Shown here piece by piece: positions 42,189-52,042 of a DNA stretch of 64,000 bases. The notes beneath the pieces were generated by a model, which ran no database searches, was not told the DNA's origin, and was given only the letters and a program-made list of their open reading frames with translations. The DNA is from Niallia circulans. GTDB lineage: Bacteria; Bacillota; Bacilli; Bacillales; Cytobacillaceae. Within the stretch, counting starts at the first letter, position 1; the number at the start of each line of letters is the position of its first letter. The translations under genes were made by a program, and so were the position numbers. Where the stretch lies: the NCBI RefSeq assembly GCF_007273535.1, contig NZ_RIBP01000001.1:620001-684000 (forward strand), given 5' to 3'.

Positions 42189-42947
42189 TTGCAGATAAAT
42201 AAGGAAAAAGTAACAACATCAAAAGGAGTCGTGGAGTATTCAGTTTGTGGGAGTGGAGAACCGAATATTATCTTAATTAATGGTGGGTCTGGTCCTATTG
42301 AGGGCTGGATGAAGGTGTTAGAAGATGTTTCTAAGATGTCCTCTGTTTTTTGTTATAACCGACTTGGTGTAGGTGGCAGTGACAAACCGCAAGAAAATCA
42401 GGACGGAATAGCGATAATAGAGACTTTGCGTGAAACACTATCATTAATTGGCATAAAGCCTCCTTATGTGATTGTTGGTCATTCACTTGGCGGTTTGTAC
42501 GCTAACCTTTTTGCTCGTCTTTATCCTGATGAAGTAGCTGCACTTGTTTTTTTAGAGGCAAGCCATCCCGAGGATATGAAGCTGGATGAGTATCAGGGGA
42601 AGATCATTAAAACGATTAATAAATTGCTGTCCATATTCGATTCATTATCTAAGCATAAAAAACTCGGCGAAGTGCATTTTGTTAAAGAGACTATTAGCCA
42701 ACTCAATCTTCGTGAAACCTTTCCAGACATTCCTTTATATGTCGTAACAGGAACGAAGGAAAATCGGCTTATGCCGAAAGAAGCTTTAACGATTAGACGA
42801 AAAAATCAACTGGATTTATTATCTTTATCAAAAGATAGCAAACAAATGTTAGCAAATAACAGTGGGCATTTTCCACAGTTAACAGAGCCAAATTTAGTTA
42901 TTGGAATTATTAATGAAGCGGTGCAGAAGTCTAGAAAGAATTGTTGA
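42189..42947 (+). CDS. Alpha/beta hydrolase
   Basis: A 252-aa hydrolase with the canonical fold: oxyanion region INGGSGPIEGW (about 29-39), nucleophile elbow VGHSLGGLY (Ser about 98), and a C-terminal catalytic His in NNSGHFPQLTEP (about 228). The start is taken as TTG 42189, eight bases after GGTGGAGG; GTG 42174 overlaps that SD. Substrate unknown; no operon partners. Confidence 0.78.
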   Translation: MQINKEKVTTSKGVVEYSVCGSGEPNIILINGGSGPIEGWMKVLEDVSKMSSVFCYNRLGVGGSDKPQENQDGIAIIETLRETLSLIGIKPPYVIVGHSLGGLYANLFARLYPDEVAALVFLEASHPEDMKLDEYQGKIIKTINKLLSIFDSLSKHKKLGEVHFVKETISQLNLRETFPDIPLYVVTGTKENRLMPKEALTIRRKNQLDLLSLSKDSKQMLANNSGHFPQLTEPNLVIGIINEAVQKSRKNC

Positions 42948-43045
42948 AATGAAAATATTGCGCTTACAAGCCTTTTTTGCTACTATTATTTCATAGCTAA
43001 TGATTTTGAAAATTCTTCTTTACTAAATAAACAGGCAGGTGCAGT

Positions 43046-43882
43046 ATGAAAAAAATCATATTTATGGATATAGACGGAACACTCGTTAATGATCACGGAA
43101 TAATACCAGATTCAGCAAAACTTGCAATACGTTCAGCAAGGGAAAAAGGTCATTTAGTTTTTATATGTACAGGTCGTTCTAAAGCAGAGCTCTTTCCAGA
43201 AATATTAGAGGTCGGCTTTGACGGGATTATCGGAGCGGCTGGCGGTTATGTTGAAATAGATCAAGAGGTTTTGCTGCATGAAAAGGTCGCCACAGAAGAT
43301 GTGCGAGATATTGTAGCTTATTTTGATAATCATGGTGTGGATTTTTATTTAGAATCCAATGGCGGATTATTTGCAAGTAAGAATTGTAAATCTCATATCC
43401 AAAACATAATAGATAAATTTCTTGATGAAAACCCTCATGCTGAAGAAGAAGTGAAGAAAGGCATACAGCCCTTTCATGATTGCTTGATTGAAGGGGAAGA
43501 TTTGATCAGAGAAGATATAAATAAAATTTCCTTTTTAGGTTCAGACTTGCCAATTGCTGAAATCAGTAAGGAATTCTCAGCAAAATTCAATGTTATTTCA
43601 AGCACAGTTCCCATCTTCGGTGAAAACAGCGGAGAATTATCTGTTCCAGGCATTCATAAAGCAACCGCTATTGAAAAGCTTCTAAATCATTTGCAACTGG
43701 ATAAGCAACATAGTTTTGCTTATGGTGATGGCTTAAATGATTTAGAAATGCTTGAATTCGTCCAATACGGTATTGCAATGGGAAATGCAAAAGAACCAGT
43801 TAAGCTTGCTGCAGATGATATAACAGATACACATGACGAACATGGTATTTATAACAGCTTTAAGAAATACGGTTTACTATAA
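43046..43882 (+). CDS. HAD-superfamily phosphatase, Cof type
   Basis: A 278-aa Cof/YidA-type HAD hydrolase: motif I FMDIDGTLV (6-14, nucleophile Asp8), motif II FICTGRS (about 38-44), a C2 cap in the middle, and motif IV AYGDGLNDLEML (about 230-241). Such enzymes dephosphorylate sugar phosphates or flavin precursors. ATG 43046 follows CAGGCAGGTG. Closed by a strong terminator. Confidence 0.85.
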   Translation: MKKIIFMDIDGTLVNDHGIIPDSAKLAIRSAREKGHLVFICTGRSKAELFPEILEVGFDGIIGAAGGYVEIDQEVLLHEKVATEDVRDIVAYFDNHGVDFYLESNGGLFASKNCKSHIQNIIDKFLDENPHAEEEVKKGIQPFHDCLIEGEDLIREDINKISFLGSDLPIAEISKEFSAKFNVISSTVPIFGENSGELSVPGIHKATAIEKLLNHLQLDKQHSFAYGDGLNDLEMLEFVQYGIAMGNAKEPVKLAADDITDTHDEHGIYNSFKKYGLL

Positions 43883-43921
43883 AAAACATGCGGAAGAGCC
43901 TGGCTTTTCCGCATGTTTTTT
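43883..43921. terminator. Bidirectional terminator
   Basis: aaaacatgcggaa / ttccgcatgtttt, 13 bp, shared by the HAD gene and the convergent membrane-protein gene. Confidence 0.88.
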
Positions 43922-44393
43922 ATTCTTCTTTTTTAAAACGGTCACTTAAACTTCCATAAAGGAGCTGGGAGCCATACAATACAAACGTTTTTATTAGGAA
44001 AATAACGGACAATTGAAATTTAGTTAGTCTGACTAAAGTTACATAGCCTATTTTTTTTAATAAATCCATGCCGACATATGTAAACAGGGAATCCACAACA
44101 AGATTAACTAAAAGGTAAAGATTGAACTTACCAAATGTATATTTCAATATCCAGATGGAGCCAATAAGAAACGGACCGACAATTAAAGGCAGTTCGGCTA
44201 ATACATTTGGTTTAACATTATACGGAAACCACCACCATTTTCTTTTTTCAGCCAATCTTCCCTCGAAAACAAGATATGTGCTCATCGTCAGTGCCGCGAA
44301 AAAATACTTTTTAAATGCCTTGTTTCCAATTAGCGGAATAGAAAGCCATGGCAAAACAGTCATAAGAATGACTAGCCTATTATTTTTTTTCAT
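43920..44393 (-). CDS. Hypothetical integral membrane protein
   Basis: A 157-aa protein with four to five hydrophobic segments and a WWWFPYNVKPNVLAELPLIVGPFLIG motif region. The aromatic-Pro pattern recalls the CBO0543-like proteins at 6.8-8 kb, but identity is too low to assert. Function unknown. Confidence 0.6.
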   Translation of the reverse strand: MKKNNRLVILMTVLPWLSIPLIGNKAFKKYFFAALTMSTYLVFEGRLAEKRKWWWFPYNVKPNVLAELPLIVGPFLIGSIWILKYTFGKFNLYLLVNLVVDSLFTYVGMDLLKKIGYVTLVRLTKFQLSVIFLIKTFVLYGSQLLYGSLSDRFKKEE

Positions 44394-44532
44394 TCATATC
44401 AATCCTTAATTTAGATGTCTTTTTACTTTTTACTGTTTTTTTTTTCTTATACAGTTAATTCACATGAAAAAGCAATAAATGTCAAAAAAACATCCTTACA
44501 TTTTGCTATCTTATAGATAGGTGGTACGAAGT

Positions 44533-45414
44533 ATGACTTACAGTGAAGTTATTCGCCAATCAATTGAATTTATCGAGGAAAATATTCAGAAGGAGCTCCA
44601 GCTAGCTATTCTTGCCAGAAAAGCAGGCTTTTCGAAGTTCCATTACCATCGGGTATTTCTAAAAGAAATAGGGGTGTCTGCGTCTGAATATGTTCGCTAC
44701 CGCAGACTGGCAACTGCTGCGAACATGCTGCTATATACAGATGAAAAAATAATCGATATTGCGTTTTACTTACGTTTTGAATCACAGGAATCCTTCAGCC
44801 GCTCCTTTAAAAAATATTATCATTTGCCACCAGGACAATATCGAAAAGTCATGACTAAGTTAACAATAAAAAGGGAGGAACTCGACGTGAAAGATAAGCA
44901 ATTATTAAAAGGCTGGCATTTAAGTGGCACAAGTCCTGCCCAATATGAGATTGGGATTGATCGAGAAACTGTGCACAAAGGAAAAGCATCAGGATTTCTA
45001 AAAACTCTTACCACGACACCTCCGCATGAATTCGGAACAATGATGCAGCAATTCAAGGCAGACAAACACGCTGGTAAAAGGTTAAAGCTATCAGGTTTTA
45101 TTAAATCAAGACAGGTAGAATTTTCCTGTGGCTTTTGGATGAGAGTGGATGACAGTTTAGGCGATGTCTTGCAATTTGATAATATGAGCAACCGTCCCAT
45201 TACAGGTGACACAGAGTGGAATCATTATTCGATCGTTTTGGATATACCAAAAAATAGTGCAGTCATTGCATTTGGCGTATTGCTTTCAGGCAGCGGTCAA
45301 GTATGGATAGATGATTTGCGGTTTGAAGAAGTAGATGAACATACACCGACAACAAATATTGATATTCTTGAAGAGCTATTAGACGAGCCAGTGAATTTGT
45401 CATTTGAGGAATAA
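44533..45414 (+). CDS. AraC-family regulator with a C-terminal jelly-roll domain
   Basis: A 293-aa protein. Residues about 4-105 are two AraC HTH units (ELQLAILARKAGFSKFHYHRVF; KIIDIAFYLRFESQESFSRSFKKYYHLPPGQYR). Unlike classic AraC proteins, the HTH is N-terminal and the remaining 180 residues look like a carbohydrate-binding-type jelly roll (VHKGKASGFLKTL, AGKRLKLSGFIKS, VWIDDLRFEEV). The ligand is unknown. ATG 44533 (AGGTGG at nine bases) is preferred over GTG 44521. Confidence 0.78.
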   Translation: MTYSEVIRQSIEFIEENIQKELQLAILARKAGFSKFHYHRVFLKEIGVSASEYVRYRRLATAANMLLYTDEKIIDIAFYLRFESQESFSRSFKKYYHLPPGQYRKVMTKLTIKREELDVKDKQLLKGWHLSGTSPAQYEIGIDRETVHKGKASGFLKTLTTTPPHEFGTMMQQFKADKHAGKRLKLSGFIKSRQVEFSCGFWMRVDDSLGDVLQFDNMSNRPITGDTEWNHYSIVLDIPKNSAVIAFGVLLSGSGQVWIDDLRFEEVDEHTPTTNIDILEELLDEPVNLSFEE

Positions 45415-45835
45415 CAGGTCAAGAAGTGCAAAAGAGTTTAATTATTAATGAACCGACAATTGGGAAATATACAGAAAAATGTATAAATAGCCTTTCGTTA
45501 CTTGTTTATATCTTATAGAGAAATTAATTGTTAACTCACGAGGTACAAAGCTTACAATAATTGAACTAAATTAAATAGAATAGCTATTCCCATAATATTT
45601 CAACATAATAAGATTACCTGCAGAATTTGTCGGCATAAGACAAAATTCTGCAGGTTTTTTAATGTCGAAAAAGCGCATCGTTCCTATTTGGCAGTTTCAT
45701 TTTTCGCGAAAATAATACATAACTATACAATGTTTTCAAAATCTAAACGTTTATTATCATAAAATTCACACTGCATTTACAATAATTCATTAAACTTACG
45801 TTGAAAGTTAAATACGGAGAGAGAGGGAAAGAAAT
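45415..45835. other. Intergenic region with strong terminator
   Basis: 421 bp without a supported gene. A long hairpin at 45616-45661 (acctgcagaatttgtc / gacaaaattctgcaggt, one bulge, then T6) terminates transcription from the AraC side. The 170 bp before the PAP2 gene is AT-rich and may hold its promoter. Confidence 0.7.
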
Positions 45836-48019
45836 TTGTCGAATAAAAGAGTACAGAAAAAGAATAAAAAAAATCAAAAGTCTACAATACCAATCTTATT
45901 ATTAACAACATTATTAACTACACAAGGTGCATATACGGCGTCGGCAGCAGCTGATAATTCTGCCATTGAACCAAAACCAGGATCTTACGGCTATTATGTT
46001 GACGTATATGGCAGTAATGAAAGTTCAAATATGACCCCCGAAACCAACTCCTCTATCGGTGTGCTCTCCAGATTTTTAGATATTTGGCAGCCAGGAGATT
46101 CTTGGGATAACGGCACAGTTTTAAATGAGAGTGTACATAATCATAATATCAATACATCTATCGCTATTACGAAAAACCGTACAGAAGCAGAAGCGAAGGA
46201 TGCATACCTTAGTGACCGCCGTAATCAGAACTACAGTGTTATAACAGGTCTTGGTCCTTATGCTGATAATTTTAAGGCAGGTGCTAATGCTGGAACAACG
46301 ATTCCCGATGAAATCCCTCAAGATGCAACAAGTGTGAAATACGAGGATGGCGGAAACAGTAACGGAAATTGGGCAGAAACTAATTCCAGTCTCGGAAATA
46401 TGGTAAATCTTATTAATACAATCCGCTGGACAGGAGCTTCTACTTCATCTGCAAAAGCTTACTATAGTTATAAACGCCCATTCCGTTGGAGTGAGGATGT
46501 AAGCATGCTGCCAACACTTGTTCCAGCAAAAAAGGATGACCCATCAAGTGACGGAGGTTTCCCAAGCGGACATACGAATGCTGCTTATTTAGCATCATAC
46601 GGACTTGCTTACGCAGTGCCAGAACGGTTTGAAGAAATGATAACAAGAGCATCAGAGCTTGGAAACAGCCGAATTGTTGCAGGCATGCATTCACCACTTG
46701 ACGTCATTGGCGGCCGAGTTATGTCGACAGCTGTTGCTGCAGCGGCATTGAATGATCCAGCAAATAAAGCGGTGAAGGAAGCTGCCTTTAAAGAAGCACA
46801 TGAAGTGCTGCTAACACAGGAAGGCACTTCTTATGATGCCTATAGTGATTACGAAACAAACAAGCAAAAATATACAGAACGTCTTACTTACGGTTTTCAA
46901 CAGATTGGGGATACAACAAAACAAATGGTTGTGCCAAAGGGTGCAGAGGTTTTATTAGAAACACGCTTCCCGTACTTAGATGACATGCAGCGCCGTTGGG
47001 TTCTATATACAACTGGCTTGCCATCTGGATATCCTGTTTTAGATGACACAGAAGGCTGGGGCCGTTTAAATCTATTTGCAGCTGCTGGTGGATATGAGGA
47101 TTTTGAAACAGATGTAAATGTAACAATGGACAGCTCACTTGGCGGCTTTAATGCTGCTGATAGCTGGAAAAACGACATCGCTGGTTCAGGTAAGCTGACA
47201 AAGGCTGGCACTGGTGTGTTAACACTGACTGGTGATAACACATACGCAGGTGGAACAGTTATTGAGGAAGGTTCCCTAGTTGCAAGTTCAAGCACGGCGT
47301 TTGGTACAGGTGATGTAATCAATAATGGCGGAACAGTTAATGAAAGTGTAGCGAGCAGTCTGACAATCGAACAAGACTTTACTCAAACAGATGCGGGAAC
47401 ACTTGAACTCCAGATTGGCAGCAAGGAAGAAGTGTTAAATATTGATGGAGAAGCTACATTCGGGGGTACATTAAAGCTTCATTTTACGGATGGTTATGTA
47501 CCTGCAGAGGATGCAAATATCATCAGCTACAGCTCATTGGCTGATGACAGCAAATTTGCTGCAGTCGAAATAACAGGCTTACCTGAAAACTATCAAGTAG
47601 CATATGTGGATAATGCAGTCCGTATTGTATCAGCGGAGCAGGAAGAAACAGATAATAATAACCCTGAAACTCCAGCGAATCCAGATGAACCAGTTGATAA
47701 CGAAGAAGAGAGCAATACAGACAATCCAACACCAGTTAACCCAGACGATAACACAAATGAAGAAACTACAAATGGAGAAAACACAAATCAAGATAACAAT
47801 AATGCTGGTAATCATACGCAAGAAGAAAGTACTAATGAAGCAGGAAGCAATACTGAAAATGTAAGCACAGGAAGTAAAACAGCGGACACAGGTTCAGTGA
47901 AGAACCCGCACACAGGTGATGATACAAACATCTTCTTATATGTAGGTACATTACTAGCATCAGCAGCAGCAGCTGCCATCGTATTTTGGAAAAGAAAGCT
48001 GAATAAAGCAGACCAATAA
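45836..48019 (+). CDS. Wall-anchored PAP2 acid phosphatase with autotransporter-type repeat and NPHTG sorting signal
   Basis: A 727-aa exported protein from TTG 45836 (GAGGG nine bases upstream). Signal peptide residues 1-38 (after a basic KKNKKNQK run, ending ASA). Class A PAP2 phosphatase domain about 60-330: KRPFRW (about 213), PSGHTN (about 243), and SRIVAGMHSPLDVIGGR (about 279-295). Then a beta-helix repeat (LTKAGTGVLTLTGDNTYAGG, about 458-477) of the autotransporter-associated class. A Thr/Asn/Glu-rich spacer leads to NPHTG (about 690), a membrane helix and basic tail. The sortase gene follows, so it is presumably its substrate. Likely a surface phosphatase. Confidence 0.85.
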   Translation: MSNKRVQKKNKKNQKSTIPILLLTTLLTTQGAYTASAAADNSAIEPKPGSYGYYVDVYGSNESSNMTPETNSSIGVLSRFLDIWQPGDSWDNGTVLNESVHNHNINTSIAITKNRTEAEAKDAYLSDRRNQNYSVITGLGPYADNFKAGANAGTTIPDEIPQDATSVKYEDGGNSNGNWAETNSSLGNMVNLINTIRWTGASTSSAKAYYSYKRPFRWSEDVSMLPTLVPAKKDDPSSDGGFPSGHTNAAYLASYGLAYAVPERFEEMITRASELGNSRIVAGMHSPLDVIGGRVMSTAVAAAALNDPANKAVKEAAFKEAHEVLLTQEGTSYDAYSDYETNKQKYTERLTYGFQQIGDTTKQMVVPKGAEVLLETRFPYLDDMQRRWVLYTTGLPSGYPVLDDTEGWGRLNLFAAAGGYEDFETDVNVTMDSSLGGFNAADSWKNDIAGSGKLTKAGTGVLTLTGDNTYAGGTVIEEGSLVASSSTAFGTGDVINNGGTVNESVASSLTIEQDFTQTDAGTLELQIGSKEEVLNIDGEATFGGTLKLHFTDGYVPAEDANIISYSSLADDSKFAAVEITGLPENYQVAYVDNAVRIVSAEQEETDNNNPETPANPDEPVDNEEESNTDNPTPVNPDDNTNEETTNGENTNQDNNNAGNHTQEESTNEAGSNTENVSTGSKTADTGSVKNPHTGDDTNIFLYVGTLLASAAAAAIVFWKRKLNKADQ

Positions 48020-48088
48020 TTCATTCAACAAGCTCCCCTAAAGCCATGGCTAAAGAGGAGCATCTTTCATTTCAAGCATAAAAGGCGG

Positions 48089-48853
48089 ATGAACGTGACA
48101 ACAACTATACAGCGAAAAAAAATCAACTGGATCCAAGCATTAATCCTGCTTATTTCTCTTGTCATATTCGTATTTAGTCTCTTTAAAATTAGCGATATTG
48201 TGTATAGCTATGCGAAAAACGACGAAATCATGAGGGATATTCAAGTAGTTTACCATAAAGAGGCACAAGCAAATAATTCAGCTTCTACTGCACCTCTTCA
48301 AAGTCTGACAGACATTAATGAAGATATAGTTGGCTGGTTGACAATTGCTGATACAAAAATTGACTATCCAATCCTGCAGACCAAAAATAATGATTATTAC
48401 TTAACACATAACTACAAAAACGAAGCGTCAAAAGAAGGCAGTATTTTTATGGATTATCGAAACAATCCAGACACGACAAACAGACAAACGATTCTTTATG
48501 GCCATGAAATGAAAAATGGCGCTATGTTTGGTGAATTGAAGAAGTTTTTAGATGTGGATTTCTTTTCCCAGCATAAACGTTTTTCCTATCAAACAAACGC
48601 TGACAATTATGAGGTGGAAATATTTTCTGTTTATGCAACAACTACAAGTTTTGATTATTTAAAGACAGAGTTCTCCAGTGAAGCTGATTACAAGGAATAT
48701 TTACAAACTATTACAGATAAATCTATTTATGACTCAAACGTAACAATAAGTGAACAAGACCAAATAATCACATTATCAACATGCAGCAACATATCTGATC
48801 CGAATGAAGGCAGACTTGTCGTTCATGGGAAATTGCAAAAGATTTCGTCTTAA
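48089..48853 (+). CDS. srtB: Class B sortase
   Basis: A 254-aa transpeptidase. One N-terminal membrane anchor (about 15-35), then the sortase beta-barrel: catalytic His in ILYGHEM (about 138), Cys in ITLSTCSN (about 231) and Arg in NEGRLVVHGKL (about 241). The long helix-containing insert between beta6 and beta7 fits class B, whose signals are NPxTG/NPQTN-like, matching the NPHTG of the preceding gene. It attaches that protein to peptidoglycan. Seventy base pairs separate the two genes. Confidence 0.85.
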   Translation: MNVTTTIQRKKINWIQALILLISLVIFVFSLFKISDIVYSYAKNDEIMRDIQVVYHKEAQANNSASTAPLQSLTDINEDIVGWLTIADTKIDYPILQTKNNDYYLTHNYKNEASKEGSIFMDYRNNPDTTNRQTILYGHEMKNGAMFGELKKFLDVDFFSQHKRFSYQTNADNYEVEIFSVYATTTSFDYLKTEFSSEADYKEYLQTITDKSIYDSNVTISEQDQIITLSTCSNISDPNEGRLVVHGKLQKISS

Positions 48854-48934
48854 TGAAAAGTGAAATAAAGGGAATTCGCTTTTTACCTAGAATCATAAGA
48901 TATAGCGTAATAGCAAAAAATTCTTAACTGGGTG

Positions 48935-49867
48935 ATGAAAATAGAAAAACTGAAGATGCAAAAATGGATGGATTTCACCTCAAACATGAATTATGTTGAT
49001 GGTCAAATAACTAATGACGGTACGTTAGTGTTGATAGAAACCGAATTACCGGAACTCGAATATAGACAGTGGCCTGTTCCTAAAAGAAATTGGACAATTC
49101 GAATGTTAAAAGATGACAAAAATGAAATCTTAGAATTAAAAAACGTTCCGCTTATCCCGTCTATGGTTGACTTTTTTTCAGATGGTACTATTTTAATTGT
49201 TCAATCCCGATGTGATGGTGATGGTGAAAAACTTGCCCGAAATGCTCGCCGCTATAATCCGAATGGCCAATTAATCAGTGCCTTTACACTTGGTGATGGT
49301 ATTAATAGCGTCCAAATTGATGAGACAGACACTATTTGGGTCAGTTATTTTGACGAAGGAGTATTCGGGGATTATGAATATGGTGAACCTATGGGAAGTG
49401 ATGGGTTAGTTGCTTATTCTATTGAAGGACAAAAGCTTTGGGGAGCCAGTCCTTATGAAGTTGCTGATTGTTACGCACTAAATGTCGTACATTCAAAGGA
49501 AGTATATTTTTACTACTACGTTGATTTTCATCTAGTACAGCTTAGCGAACAGCAAGAAGTAGCGCGGTTCGTAGTAGAAGGTGATGATACCTTTCACCAA
49601 TTTATCTTCGATCACCAAAGCATGATTGTCCAAGTGGATAGCTATACAATCAAGCGCTATAAAATAAGAAATCGTACCATTACTCCTGCTGATAATGTGT
49701 ACCTTATTGATGAAAATGGAAAGCGAATAAGTGGGCAGGTTTTTATGCGCGGCAAGTTTCTTTATGCATTTGGCAAAAACGGCTTATATCGTAAAACCTT
49801 TTCGGGAGTATTCACTTTCGTCTATAAAAAGGCAGGACTCAACCATCAGGCTGAGTCCTTTAATTAG
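48935..49867 (+). CDS. Hypothetical beta-propeller-like protein
   Basis: A 310-aa soluble protein with repeated short beta-blades (ITNDGTLVLIETELPELEY, SVQIDETDTIWVSYFDEGVFG, VYFYYYVDFHLVQL). No signal peptide or catalytic motif is seen, and I do not recognise a family. ATG 48935 is used; GTG 48932 overlaps the weak SD. It overlaps the convergent acetyltransferase gene by 8 bp. Confidence 0.6.
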   Translation: MKIEKLKMQKWMDFTSNMNYVDGQITNDGTLVLIETELPELEYRQWPVPKRNWTIRMLKDDKNEILELKNVPLIPSMVDFFSDGTILIVQSRCDGDGEKLARNARRYNPNGQLISAFTLGDGINSVQIDETDTIWVSYFDEGVFGDYEYGEPMGSDGLVAYSIEGQKLWGASPYEVADCYALNVVHSKEVYFYYYVDFHLVQLSEQQEVARFVVEGDDTFHQFIFDHQSMIVQVDSYTIKRYKIRNRTITPADNVYLIDENGKRISGQVFMRGKFLYAFGKNGLYRKTFSGVFTFVYKKAGLNHQAESFN

Positions 49868-50693
49868 TTAGGTGATATTTATAATAATCTTGAGCATGGT
49901 AGCTTCTAAAACCACAGGCTTCATAAAGCTTAAGCGCATGGTGATTTTTAGCCTCTACTTCAAGATAAATAGATAGACCTTTCTGATTTAAGTTGGTAAC
50001 AATGCTGGATAAAGCTTTTCTGCCAATTCCCTTGCCTTGAAGTGCCGGAAAGATCGCAAACCCATAAATCCATGCTTCATTATTTACTTCAGCAACTCTC
50101 ATTTTTCCTGCTGTTTTCCCGTCTACTGCAATTATTAATCTTTGCTCTTGCCTGTTTTCTCTAAGTATTTCATTATAATGACGTGCTTCCTCCTCTTTAA
50201 ACCCAAATGCTTGAATATCCAGTTGGACTTCCGCTTCAAAATCCTCATCTGAAAGGGATGGCCTAACAACAACAGTAGGATCTACATTCATTTCTGTTGT
50301 TTGCCATTTCATTTGATATTCGGTCATATAATACGTACAAGGGAGGTTTTTAAGATAATTTTTTGCAGATGAAGAGTCAGCAGGTGCATTTAACAATATA
50401 GTCTCAATCTGGCGATCATTTAAGTCTTTCACACAAGCTTTAAACAGCATCGAAAAAATTCCTTTCCGACGAAAGTCAGGATGAACCATGCCGCATATCT
50501 CCGCTTTATCCCCAAAACCATAGCTACCGAGAAATCCGACTAGCTTTCCGTCTTCATAATGAAAATAATCCTCCTGTACATCTCCTTTTCTAGTTTCGAG
50601 CATATCAAAATTAAGCTTTAATTCGTATCGCTCTTTGTTTTCACATATAGCCTTTAGGTTTTTTATTGCGGTTAATTCTTCGTTTGTTAGCAT
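49860..50693 (-). CDS. Tandem-domain GNAT acetyltransferase
   Basis: A 277-aa protein with two acetyltransferase folds. Domain 1 has the CoA-type loop MVHPDFRRKGIFSML (about 69-83); domain 2 has IFPALQGKGIGRKAL (about 214-228) and KLYEACGFRSY (about 252). ATG 50693 is used (GAGG 11 bases away); GTG 50705 is also possible. Substrate unknown. It resembles the YncA/mycothiol-synthase double GNAT group. Confidence 0.78.
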   Translation of the reverse strand: MLTNEELTAIKNLKAICENKERYELKLNFDMLETRKGDVQEDYFHYEDGKLVGFLGSYGFGDKAEICGMVHPDFRRKGIFSMLFKACVKDLNDRQIETILLNAPADSSSAKNYLKNLPCTYYMTEYQMKWQTTEMNVDPTVVVRPSLSDEDFEAEVQLDIQAFGFKEEEARHYNEILRENRQEQRLIIAVDGKTAGKMRVAEVNNEAWIYGFAIFPALQGKGIGRKALSSIVTNLNQKGLSIYLEVEAKNHHALKLYEACGFRSYHAQDYYKYHLTN

Positions 50694-50996
50694 GACTGCA
50701 AGCACCTCACTTCTTATAAAACACTATATAACTATCATACATGATTTATACAAGATTTATACAAGATATTAGTTGATAATGCTAACTAATATCCAGATAT
50801 TATCACCTTGATTAAAGGATAAATGCAAACCATGCTTATTATTTGTGCGGTTTGATTTATAAAGTACCTATAAACTTAATTTCTAAGGATAACTTTTATA
50901 CTTAACATTGATAAAAACCTAACAAAGTCTATTTGAAGGATGCAAATCATCAATTGGTGTAAAATAAGTGTAAAAAGCTTGATTGGAGTTATCTTC
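50694..50996. other. Intergenic region with a 10-bp-stem inverted repeat
   Basis: No gene seen. gatattagtt (50764-50773) and aactaatatc (50783-50792) form a perfect inverted repeat around gataatgct. A direct repeat of gatttatacaa lies at about 50744-50766. No U-tract follows; either could be an operator for the divergent acetyltransferase genes. Confidence 0.45.
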
Positions 50997-51548
50997 ATGG
51001 AAATAAAAACAGTTGCAAAATGGGACGAAGAGCTATGGCAGGATGCTAATACCATCTACAAAGAAGCATTCGGAGAAAAAGGGGCAAAGCCTGTTAAAAT
51101 TATCAAAAATATGCTGGCAAAGGGGATAGCAGAGCTTCATGTGGGCTACAGTGATGCAAAACCGATTGTCATGGCACTCACAGGGAAACTAACACATGAA
51201 AAGGTAATGCTCATCGACTATTTAGCCGTATTAGAAAAAGAGCGAAATCACGGTATTGGCAAACAATTTGTTACATTAATGAGCCAAAAGGCAATGTCAG
51301 AAGGATACGAAATGTTAATTATCGAAGCAGAGTCAGAAACGACACCAGACAACTTAAGGCGTATGGCATTTTGGCAAACATGCGGTTTTTATCTCACTTC
51401 ATATATCCATACATATATTTGGGTTCCTGAAACCTATCAGGCGATGTATCTTCCACTGACAAATAAAGAGACGAAGAAACACGGAGAAGAATTGTTTGTT
51501 TATGTTAATACATTTCACCGAATGTCTTTTAGTGACATTAAGAAATAA
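50997..51548 (+). CDS. GNAT acetyltransferase
   Basis: A 183-aa acetyltransferase with acetyl-CoA loop VLEKERNHGIGKQFVTLM (about 78-95) and the C-terminal FWQTCGFYL motif (about 122-130). ATG 50997 (GGAG at ten bases) is chosen; the longer frame from 50940 has no SD. The tail after residue 145 (YIWVPETYQAMYLPL) is typical of a group that acetylates small amines or N-termini. Substrate unknown. Confidence 0.72.
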   Translation: MEIKTVAKWDEELWQDANTIYKEAFGEKGAKPVKIIKNMLAKGIAELHVGYSDAKPIVMALTGKLTHEKVMLIDYLAVLEKERNHGIGKQFVTLMSQKAMSEGYEMLIIEAESETTPDNLRRMAFWQTCGFYLTSYIHTYIWVPETYQAMYLPLTNKETKKHGEELFVYVNTFHRMSFSDIKK

Positions 51549-51666
51549 GTTTTTCTGAGTCAAATCTACGGATGAATTGAAAGATAGTTCTGAAAAGGGA
51601 TTATACCAAACTTATAAAAAGACAAGCACGCAAGGTGTCGCTATAATGGAATACGGAGGTGTTATC

Positions 51667-51933
51667 ATGACAGAGAATTCTATTACCATTAGATTTGCCA
51701 TACTACTTGGATTATTAGAGGGACGCGAGCCGATGCCAAAGGATGTTGGTATTGCTGTTTCCCCAGAGGAGTTTAATGCAGAGGTGCAAAAAATGGAGCA
51801 CGAAGGTATTATTGCCAATGTTAAATATGCAAGAGGTGCTCGTGACGAAGTGCTGGTCGTATTTCTGAAGGAAGCGGTCGTAACTCCCCGTGGCAATGCA
51901 TACATAGATGAATTAATGAAACGTTATTCTTAA
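51667..51933 (+). CDS. YjcQ-like winged-helix protein
   Basis: An 88-aa protein from ATG 51667 behind CGGAGG; the longer frame from 51577 is not supported. It reads MTENSITIRFAILLGLLEGRE, then a winged-helix-like region (VGIAVSPEEFNAEVQKMEHEGI) and TPRGNAYIDELMKRYS. This matches the B. subtilis YjcQ family, phage-derived small proteins of unknown role. Single gene. Confidence 0.65.
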   Translation: MTENSITIRFAILLGLLEGREPMPKDVGIAVSPEEFNAEVQKMEHEGIIANVKYARGARDEVLVVFLKEAVVTPRGNAYIDELMKRYS

Positions 51934-52042
51934 AAAGGCAATCGAATTATTCGGTTGTCTTTTTTATACGGAAAGATCATTAATAAATCCAAAACGAAAT
52001 TATGGTATTATGTGGTAAAGAGTGACACTAGGAGGAGATACA

